Source: Helicobacteraceae bacterium (GTDB lineage: Bacteria; Campylobacterota; Campylobacteria; Campylobacterales; Sulfurimonadaceae). Taken from it: a stretch of 39,242 bases of DNA. Positions 33,012 through 39,242 of the stretch are shown here, piece after piece (within the stretch, counting starts at the first letter, position 1; each line of letters opens with the position of its first letter). The position numbers were made by a program, and so were the translations under genes. The notes below the pieces were generated by a model. The model was not told where the DNA came from, made no database searches, and saw only the letters and a program-made list of their open reading frames with translations. The stretch spans positions 1-39,242 of the forward strand of contig JAGGTH010000039.1 in assembly GCA_021163845.1 (NCBI GenBank), given 5' to 3'.

Positions 33012-33599
33012 TTAAAGTGTTTGCAATATCACCTTTGCAAGACTCAGCGCTTTTGCACGATGAGAAAGATTCTTCTTTATCTCGCTCTCTAACTCCCCTA
33101 AAGTTTTCTCATATCCAAGTGGTATAAACATCGGATCGTAGCCAAAACCACCATCTCCACGTGGCGAAGTGATCACATCTCCATACATCCAACCATGTAC
33201 ACAAAACTCAGCATCTCTGCTCACTATTGCAATAGCCGCTGTGTAATATGCTCTAGAACTCTCTACACCCTTATCTTTAAGATCTTGTACGAGTTTATTT
33301 AGGTTTGCCTTATCATCAGCATTTTCTCCTGCATGGCGCGCACTATAAATACCTGGTGCACCATCGAGTGCATCGACACTAATACCGCTATCATCTGCAA
33401 TCACCACAACATTTTCATCCCCCAAAGCTTTAAAAACTGCTCGCGCCTTAATTAAAGCATTTTCTTTAAAGCTATCCCCATCTTCTATGATCTCAAAAGG
33501 CTCTATTAGCTCACTATAAGGGATCACCTCATGATCTTCACACATCGCTTGGATCTCTTTGACCTTGCCCTTATTGGAGGTTGCTAAAACTATTTTCAT
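33012..33599 (-). CDS. rdgB: Non-canonical purine NTP pyrophosphatase (RdgB/HAM1)
   Basis: Hydrolyses dITP, ITP and XTP to monophosphates, keeping deaminated purines out of DNA and RNA. The 195-residue protein has [11 protein letters not shown] near residues 6-16, the [20 protein letters not shown] region (69-88) with the metal-binding aspartates, and SHRAKAL near the C-terminus. All are conserved HAM1 motifs. Its 3' end carries an inverted repeat (32995-33013) without a clear T-run. Confidence 0.96.
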   Translation of the reverse strand: MKIVLATSNKGKVKEIQAMCEDHEVIPYSELIEPFEIIEDGDSFKENALIKARAVFKALGDENVVVIADDSGISVDALDGAPGIYSARHAGENADDKANLNKLVQDLKDKGVESSRAYYTAAIAIVSRDAEFCVHGWMYGDVITSPRGDGGFGYDPMFIPLGYEKTLGELESEIKKNLSHRAKALSLAKVILQTL

Positions 33600-33671
33600 T
33601 CTATTTCCTTATACTTTACTTTAAAGAATCTCTTTTGGCTTCTACAAAGTTTGCGTAAACATATCTTTTAT

Positions 33672-33677
33672 TATAAT
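33672..33677 (+). promoter_or_regulatory. -10 box for the MFS transporter gene
   Basis: A perfect TATAAT with AT-rich upstream DNA lies 36 bases before the transporter ATG, in the divergent gap after rdgB. No canonical -35. Prediction only. Confidence 0.45.
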
Positions 33678-33712
33678 GCCGACATTATACCAACTTAACT
33701 TATGGGGCGTTT

Positions 33713-35032
33713 ATGTTTAAAAAAGTTTTTCCTCTCTCTATGATCCTCTCTTTGAGATTCTTGGGTCTTTTCCTTGTTTTACCTGTACTTTCTATTTATG
33801 CGCTGACACTAGAGGGTGCTACACCTCTTTTGGTAGGTGTTATTGTTGGGGGTTATGCACTCACCCAAGCACTCTTTCAAGTTCCTTTTGGAACTCTTAG
33901 CGATAAGATAGGGAGAAAACCTACTATTCTTTTTGGTCTTATCATTTTTCTCATAGGCTCTATCATAGCTGCCTATGCAACGGATGTATATACACTTATG
34001 ATTGGGCGCTTTTTACAAGGGGCTGGAGCGATCGGTTCTGTTGTCACTGCGATGATCTCAGATCTCGTTGAAGAGGAGATCCGCGCAAAAGCGATGGCAA
34101 TAATGGGTGGTACGATTGCTCTTAGCTTTGCTCTTGCTATGGGTCTTGGTCCAGTTATTGGAGCTGCGTACGGTGTAGATAGTCTCTTTCTCATTACAGC
34201 CGTTTTAGCTTTTATTGCGATGATACTTCTCTTTACCAAGGTGCCAACACCTCCAAGGATCAAACATATCTACCATGACACAAGTAAAACATCGGATATC
34301 ATCAAAGATCCAAATCTTTTAAATATGATCATCATCAATGCGATGCAAAAAGGGCTTATGACAGTTGCTTTTGTACTTATCCCTATTATTCTTACTAGTG
34401 ATACTTTTGGTTGGGATAAATCAGAACTCTACAAAGCCTATCTGCCTGCAATGATACTCGGCTTACTTGCGATGGGTCCAGCAGCTATTTTTGGAGAAAA
34501 AAAGAATAAGCCTCGTGAGATATTCTTACTTTCTATTGTGCTTTTTATCGCATCTTTTTTTATTATGGGTCTTACTGATTCTGATACTGTTTTTGTGATC
34601 GGTGTTGTGTGTTTCTTTATCGGATTCAATATGATGGAACCACTTGTACAGTCAATGATAAGCAAGTTTGCAAAAGTACACCAAAAAGGTGCAGCTCTTG
34701 GGATCTCAAACTCCGCTGCGTATTTTGCTACTTTTATTGGTGGTACACTCGCAGGACTTTCACTTGACTTAAGTGATAGAGAAAGTATCGGGATCACAGT
34801 AGGAGTTATCTCGATTCTTTGGCTTATCTACACGATCATCAAGCTCAAAAACCCTACAAAATACTCCCACCTTTTTCTCGATGAAGAGAGTGTGAATATG
34901 GATAAACTTCATGCGCTTGAAAATGAACATATCGCTGAATGGTATATTAATGAAACAGAAAAGAAAGTTGTAGTGAAGTATGTAGCAAGTGCTATTGATA
35001 CACTTGAGTTAGAAAATAAAATTTTAAACTAG
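33713..35032 (+). CDS. Major facilitator superfamily transporter
   Basis: A 439-residue membrane protein with 12 predicted helices. The MFS motif A appears as GTLSDKIGRKPTILFGL (about 63-79), the loop 2-3 signature. ALTQALFQVPFG and GAIGSVVTAMISDLVEEEIRAKAMA fit drug:H+ antiporter-type members (DHA1/YajR-like). The C-terminal about 55 residues after the last helix form a soluble extension (FLDEESVNMDKLHALENEHI), which recalls the C-terminal domain of YajR-type transporters. Substrate is unknown; a solo gene with its own promoter. Confidence 0.9.
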   Translation: MFKKVFPLSMILSLRFLGLFLVLPVLSIYALTLEGATPLLVGVIVGGYALTQALFQVPFGTLSDKIGRKPTILFGLIIFLIGSIIAAYATDVYTLMIGRFLQGAGAIGSVVTAMISDLVEEEIRAKAMAIMGGTIALSFALAMGLGPVIGAAYGVDSLFLITAVLAFIAMILLFTKVPTPPRIKHIYHDTSKTSDIIKDPNLLNMIIINAMQKGLMTVAFVLIPIILTSDTFGWDKSELYKAYLPAMILGLLAMGPAAIFGEKKNKPREIFLLSIVLFIASFFIMGLTDSDTVFVIGVVCFFIGFNMMEPLVQSMISKFAKVHQKGAALGISNSAAYFATFIGGTLAGLSLDLSDRESIGITVGVISILWLIYTIIKLKNPTKYSHLFLDEESVNMDKLHALENEHIAEWYINETEKKVVVKYVASAIDTLELENKILN

Positions 35033-35039
35033 ATTCGGG

Positions 35040-35090
35040 TCAAGTTCGCAATGACGGCACTGTGCAGTCATCCTGAACTTGATTTAGGAT
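35040..35090. repeat. Palindromic repeat element between MFS gene and infC
   Basis: TCAAGTTC (35040-35047) and ATGAC (35051-35055) are complementary to GTCAT (35067-35071) and GAACTTGA (35075-35082). GTCATCCTGAACTTGATTTAGGATCC resembles a palindromic intergenic repeat found dispersed in many bacterial genomes. It fills the 70-base gap between two convergent genes and may act as a bidirectional terminator. Confidence 0.6.
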
Positions 35091-35102
35091 CCAAAAGATC
35101 TA

Positions 35103-35621
35103 TTATTTTAGTGGAAGCACCGTCATATTGTAGTAACGACCTTCAAACTTAGGTGGTTTTTCCATAGTTCCAACATCTTCTACCATCGGCCATACTCTCA
35201 TAAGCACGTCTCTTGCTGCTTCTGGATGTGCCATCTCACGTCCTCTTAAAAAGACACGAAATTTTACGTGTTTACCTTTTTCTAAAAACTCTCTTGCATG
35301 TTTTACTTTATACGCAATATCATTTTCAGCGATTTTTACAGAAAGTTTGATCTCTTTGACATCTATTTTTGTCTGATTCTTTCTCTGTTCTTTAAGTTGT
35401 TTCTCTTTTTGGTATCTATACTTACCGTAATCCATTATTTTTGCCACTGGCGGCTTTGCATCTGGAGCGATCATCACTAGGTCTAAGCCTAACTCATTTG
35501 CTTTTTCCATAGCCTCATCTGTAGAGATAACCCCTAAAGGCTCTCCTCCATCTACATTACAACGCACTTCTGGCACACGAATATCGTCATTCATAATGAC
35601 GCGGTCTGTTTTTTTAGTCAA
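35103..35621 (-). CDS. infC: Translation initiation factor IF-3
   Basis: Binds the 30S subunit and checks start-codon pairing. The 172-residue protein has the IF-3 N-domain ([23 protein letters not shown]), the [20 protein letters not shown] linker region, and the C-domain ([18 protein letters not shown]). The start is probably TTG 35621, overlapping the thrS stop (TTGA), with GAGG upstream. The next ATG (35594) would remove nine residues. A non-ATG start is known in E. coli infC (AUU), where it mediates autoregulation, so TTG here is notable. Confidence 0.95.
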   Translation of the reverse strand: MTKKTDRVIMNDDIRVPEVRCNVDGGEPLGVISTDEAMEKANELGLDLVMIAPDAKPPVAKIMDYGKYRYQKEKQLKEQRKNQTKIDVKEIKLSVKIAENDIAYKVKHAREFLEKGKHVKFRVFLRGREMAHPEAARDVLMRVWPMVEDVGTMEKPPKFEGRYYNMTVLPLK

Positions 35622-37426
35622 AAATTTACCTCATTTATTTTAGTTTGTATAAGTGAAAGAAAATCTGCTTCACTTATATTGTACTGTTCTCTTGTTCTTC
35701 TATCTCTAACTGCGACACTTTTGTTTTGAATCTCTTCATCACCGATCACAACTATCATAGGCACGCGGGTTTTCTCAGCCGTACGAATTCTTTTGTTCAA
35801 AGAGTCATTCTTTGCGTAAATTTCGCTATCAGCTCCAATATCGATAAGTTTATCTGATAATTCCTTAGCATAATCTTTATGACTCTCTGCAACAGGCACG
35901 ATTGCTACTTGTGTAGGAGCGATAAACATTGGGAATTCTCCTGCATAATGCTCTGTTAAAATCCCGATAAAACGCTCAAATGAGCCTAAAATAGCTCTAT
36001 GGATCATAACCGGCTGGATCTTATCGTTATTTTCACCATTGTATTCAAGAGCAAAACGCTCAGGAAGATTAAAATCTAGTTGCACTGTTCCACATTGCCA
36101 CTCGCGTCCGATAGCATCTGTGATCTTGATATCGATCTTTGGTCCATAAAACGCTCCACCACCCTCATCTATTTCGTATGGAAGTTCATTTCTATCCATC
36201 GCTGTTTTCAAAGCATTAGTCGCAGTTTCCCAAATTTCGTCACTTCCTACCGCTTTTTCAGGCTTCGTGCTTATCATCATCTTGTAGTCAAATTCAAAAG
36301 TAGACATAATTTTATCAACAAAATCAACTACTTCGATGATCTGCTCTTCGATCTGATCGGATGTACAGAAGATATGCGCATCATCTTGTGTAAATTCACG
36401 TACACGGAAAAGCCCGTGAAGTGCTCCTGTTAGCTCATGGCGGTGCACCACACCATATTCAAAATATTTAAGTGGAAGATCTCTATAGGAGTGAAGATCC
36501 TCTTCATAAACCTTAATATGTCCTACACAGTTCATCGGCTTCACACCAAACTCTAGCTCATCGATGTTGGTGAAGTACATATTTTCACCGTAGTTTTGGT
36601 AATGCCCAGATGTTTTCCAAAGATCAGATCGTAGCATCTCTGGACCACGCACAGGCTCATAACCACGTTTACGGTGCGCTTTAAAGAGAAGTGATTCTAA
36701 TCTTGCACGAAGGCGTCCACCCGCAGGGAGCCAAATAGGAAAACCAGCTCCAACCTCTTCACGGAACGTAAAAAGTTTCATTTCATTTCCGAGTTTACGG
36801 TGGTCACGTTTCTCTGCTTCGGCGATCATATCAAGGTGTGCTTTGAGAGACTCTTTATCTGCAAATGCTATACCATATATACGTGTAAGCATCTCATTTT
36901 TTGAATCACCACCAAGATAAGCACCCGCTATTTTCATAAGTTTGAAGTAGCGGATCAGTCCAATATTAGGGAGGTGAGGACCACGACAAAGATCTTCAAA
37001 CTCCCCTTGTTTATAGATGCTCACACGATCACTTGGGATGCGCGTCATTACAGCTAATTTAAGGTGATCGTTTTTAAACTTTTCTTTTGCCTCATCCATA
37101 GAGATCTCATATTTTTCGATCTCATATTTTTTCTTTGCAAGGTTGAGCATCTCTTTTTCTATCTTTTTGAGATCTCCCTCACCTATCTCTGCTTCTGTCT
37201 TAAAATCATAATAGAACCCCTCTTTGACCACAGGTCCTACGAAAAACTTCGCATCAGGGTATAAAGACTTGATCGCTTGTGCCATAAGGTGTGCAGTTGA
37301 GTGGCGCAAAACCTCTAGAGCTTCTGCTGAATTATCTAAGTGGATCTGTTCCCCCTCAAAGCCTCTCTCTTTGGCAGTTTGTAGATCGATGATTTCATCA
37401 TTATGTTTTATTGCTATAACATTCAA
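35618..37426 (-). CDS. thrS: Threonyl-tRNA synthetase
   Basis: Charges tRNA-Thr. The 602-residue protein is shorter than the 640 of E. coli. The N-terminal TGS domain is missing or greatly reduced, because the editing-domain motif [12 protein letters not shown] begins near residue 36. The catalytic core has [10 protein letters not shown] in the editing region, MNCVGHI with a zinc ligand, [17 protein letters not shown] (motif 2) and [19 protein letters not shown] (motif 3). It is 22 bases after ilvD and overlaps infC. The reduced N-terminus appears to be normal for this phylum. Confidence 0.96.
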   Translation of the reverse strand: MNVIAIKHNDEIIDLQTAKERGFEGEQIHLDNSAEALEVLRHSTAHLMAQAIKSLYPDAKFFVGPVVKEGFYYDFKTEAEIGEGDLKKIEKEMLNLAKKKYEIEKYEISMDEAKEKFKNDHLKLAVMTRIPSDRVSIYKQGEFEDLCRGPHLPNIGLIRYFKLMKIAGAYLGGDSKNEMLTRIYGIAFADKESLKAHLDMIAEAEKRDHRKLGNEMKLFTFREEVGAGFPIWLPAGGRLRARLESLLFKAHRKRGYEPVRGPEMLRSDLWKTSGHYQNYGENMYFTNIDELEFGVKPMNCVGHIKVYEEDLHSYRDLPLKYFEYGVVHRHELTGALHGLFRVREFTQDDAHIFCTSDQIEEQIIEVVDFVDKIMSTFEFDYKMMISTKPEKAVGSDEIWETATNALKTAMDRNELPYEIDEGGGAFYGPKIDIKITDAIGREWQCGTVQLDFNLPERFALEYNGENNDKIQPVMIHRAILGSFERFIGILTEHYAGEFPMFIAPTQVAIVPVAESHKDYAKELSDKLIDIGADSEIYAKNDSLNKRIRTAEKTRVPMIVVIGDEEIQNKSVAVRDRRTREQYNISEADFLSLIQTKINEVNF

Positions 37427-37448
37427 AATAATTTCCTATTCTCTTTGA

Positions 37449-39134
37449 TTAAAGTTCAGTTTTTAGTACGGCACCGTTGGATGCATTGGATACAAGCAAA
37501 GAGTAGCGCTTAAGCCATTTGGATGTGATCTCTTTTTTGTACGGTTTGAAGTGAAGACGACGTGATTCAAGCACCTCATAGCTTACATTGAGTTGTAAGA
37601 GGTGTGTGTCTACATCGATCTCAATCTCATCGCCATCTTCTATGAGAGCGATAAGTCCACCCTCGGCTGCTTCAGGGGAAACGTGACCTATAGAAGCTCC
37701 ACGTGTCGCTCCTGAGAAGCGACCATCAGTGATAAGTGCAACTGACTCACCAAGTCCCATTCCCATAATAAGTGAAGTAGGAGCGAGCATCTCTTGCATA
37801 CCAGGTCCCCCTTTTGGTCCCTCATAGCGGATTACTACTACATCCCCAGCTTTTACCTTATGCCCCATAATTCCAGCGATCGCTTCTTGTTGAGAGTTAA
37901 AACATACTGCACGCCCTTTAAATTGGCGCATAGAAGCAGCGATACCAGCTGTTTTTACAACGGCACCCTCTTCTGCAAGATTTCCAAATAAGATAGAAAG
38001 CCCGCCCACTTTTGAAAAAGCATTCTCATTCGTGTGGATGATAGTCTCATCGATGATCTTCGCATCTTTGATACGCTCACCAAGAGTCTCACCTGTAACC
38101 GTTGGGTTATCAAGATGCAAGATCCCACCACGGCGGCTTACCTCTTTCATGATCGCATTAACGCCACCTGCACGGTTGATGTCATCCATATGCACAGTAG
38201 AGAGTGATGGAGAGATCTTTGCAATATGTGCAACATTTTCGCTGATCTCATTGATCTGAGTGATATCGAACTCAACACCCGCTTCTTTTGCGATAGCGAG
38301 CATATGCAGCACCGTATTAGAGCTTCCACCCATCGCCATATCTACAACAAAAGCATTGTGGATCGCTTTTTCGTTGAGTACATTGCGAAGATTATATTTG
38401 CTATCATCTGCTTTTGCCATCTCAACCACTCTTTTCGCAGCTTTTTTTACCATCTCGATACGTGCAGGAGTCATCGCTAGCACGGTACCGTTTCCAGGGA
38501 GTGCAATCCCCATCGCTTCACAAAGAGTATTCATAGAGTTCGCTGTAAACATCCCAGAACAGCTCCCTCCACTCGGACACGCTTCACACTCGATCTCATA
38601 AAGCTCTTCATCACTCATTTTACCCTCAGAGTGTTGCCCTACAGCCTCAAAAGCGGTTGCCAAGTCAATTGGAGTTCCATCTTTTTTATGTCCTGCTTGC
38701 ATCGGTCCACCTGAAACAAAAACAGTAGGAACATTTACACGAAGTGCCCCCATGATCATCCCTGGAACGATCTTGTCACAGTTGGGAATACAGATCATCG
38801 CATCGAGTTTGTGTGCATTCATCACAGTCTCAATAGAGTCTGCAATGATCTCACGTGATGGAAGGGAGTACAACATCCCATCATGTCCCATCGCGATCCC
38901 ATCATCTACACCGATCGTGTTAAATACAAATGGGACACCACCCGCTTCGCGGATAGCCTCTTTTACGATCTCTCCATACTCGTGTAAAAAAAAGTGACCA
39001 GGAATAATATCTATGTAACTATTTGCGATCCCAATAAATGGCTTATCGAAATCTTCATCTTTTAATCCCGTAGCTCGAAGCAGTGAGCGGTGAGGGGTTT
39101 TATCAAATCCTCTTTTTATCGTGTCACTTCTCAT
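37449..39134 (-). CDS. ilvD: Dihydroxy-acid dehydratase
   Basis: Dehydrates dihydroxy acids to 2-oxo acids in isoleucine and valine synthesis and uses an iron-sulfur cluster. The 561-residue length is typical. Cluster cysteines include Cys119 ([11 protein letters not shown]) and Cys192 ([14 protein letters not shown]). The N-terminal [10 protein letters not shown] lacks the PCN cysteine of the [2Fe-2S] plant-type enzymes, as in E. coli IlvD, which carries an oxygen-sensitive [4Fe-4S] cluster. AAGGA precedes the ATG. It is followed by thrS. Confidence 0.97.
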   Translation of the reverse strand: MRSDTIKRGFDKTPHRSLLRATGLKDEDFDKPFIGIANSYIDIIPGHFFLHEYGEIVKEAIREAGGVPFVFNTIGVDDGIAMGHDGMLYSLPSREIIADSIETVMNAHKLDAMICIPNCDKIVPGMIMGALRVNVPTVFVSGGPMQAGHKKDGTPIDLATAFEAVGQHSEGKMSDEELYEIECEACPSGGSCSGMFTANSMNTLCEAMGIALPGNGTVLAMTPARIEMVKKAAKRVVEMAKADDSKYNLRNVLNEKAIHNAFVVDMAMGGSSNTVLHMLAIAKEAGVEFDITQINEISENVAHIAKISPSLSTVHMDDINRAGGVNAIMKEVSRRGGILHLDNPTVTGETLGERIKDAKIIDETIIHTNENAFSKVGGLSILFGNLAEEGAVVKTAGIAASMRQFKGRAVCFNSQQEAIAGIMGHKVKAGDVVVIRYEGPKGGPGMQEMLAPTSLIMGMGLGESVALITDGRFSGATRGASIGHVSPEAAEGGLIALIEDGDEIEIDVDTHLLQLNVSYEVLESRRLHFKPYKKEITSKWLKRYSLLVSNASNGAVLKTEL

Positions 39135-39166
39135 AAAAATCCTTCTACTATATTATCTGAATTGGG

Positions 39167-39172
39167 ATTATA
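39167..39172 (-). promoter_or_regulatory. Possible -10 box for ilvD
   Basis: TATAAT on the minus strand lies 33 bases before the ilvD ATG, with A-rich DNA further upstream. A second, plus-strand TATAAT at 39237-39242 ends the window and may drive a divergent gene outside it. Prediction only. Confidence 0.4.
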
Positions 39173-39242
39173 TCATTTTTTTACCTCTTTTTTAAATTTT
39201 TCTCTAAAAACTCTTTACAAACAAAAATAAAACGGCTATAAT

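Noticed and set aside
32995-33013. rdgB terminator hairpin
   Set aside because: An AAATTCC/GGAATTT inverted repeat exists at the 3' end of rdgB but it has no following T-run on the minus strand and overlaps the coding end by two bases.
1-39242. CRISPR array, rRNA, prophage or insertion sequence
   Set aside because: No regularly spaced direct repeats, no rRNA or tRNA signatures, and no transposase or phage genes were seen. The region is mostly core genes.

Overview
The window reads as chromosomal DNA of a Campylobacterota (epsilonproteobacterial) chemolithotroph, most likely near Sulfurimonas, Sulfuricurvum or Sulfurovum. This is inferred from gene content: a ccoNOQP cbb3 oxidase operon with a DUF4006 gene and fixH, a four-subunit pyruvate:ferredoxin oxidoreductase, DUF507 next to carA, an FlhB C-terminal paralogue (FlhX type), an AddAB-type recombination pair, and fliJ/motE beside purA. 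The DNA is AT-rich and the genes are tightly packed with stop/start overlaps. No species call is possible from sequence alone.

Layout. Positions 1-1236 form a small accessory island. It holds a ribbon-helix-helix antitoxin gene cut by the left edge, a 160-base stretch of nested inverted repeats, and a complete antitoxin/RelE-ParE toxin pair. Positions 1240-3908 (+) carry ribE, flhX-like and recQ. A convergent mnmD-like methyltransferase follows, then a divergent exported thioredoxin/cytochrome c pair. Positions 5514-10188 (-) carry porG-D-A-B, then (past two strong hairpins) luxS and two genes of unknown function. Positions 10300-15699 (-) carry a HAD phosphatase, a peptide-type solute-binding protein, a DUF945 protein, rpsI, rplM and galU. 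Positions 15757-25723 (-) run ccoN-O-Q-P, DUF4006, a 29-codon gene, a TPM-like gene, fixH, addB and addA. Positions 25973-31918 (-) carry an aminotransferase, hisZ, purA, fliJ, motE, DUF507 and carA. Then come uppP (+), a possible 29-codon gene (+), rdgB (-), an MFS transporter (+), and a minus-strand block of ilvD, thrS and infC.

Functionally this is mostly core biology: microaerobic respiration, pyruvate/acetyl-CoA metabolism through ferredoxin, methyl-cycle detoxification (LuxS), nucleotide, histidine, pyrimidine/arginine and branched-chain amino acid synthesis, translation, DNA repair, cell-wall lipid recycling and flagellar assembly.

The most unusual feature is the structured DNA at 320-476 between the two toxin-antitoxin loci. 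It could fold into a three-way cruciform plus a second competing hairpin, and it faintly resembles an integron attC site. Other items worth a second look are an operator-like palindrome over a near-consensus promoter at 267-295, two very short genes, a hairpin overlapping a ribosome binding site, an inverted repeat upstream of ccoN, and an infC gene that appears to start at TTG inside the thrS stop.
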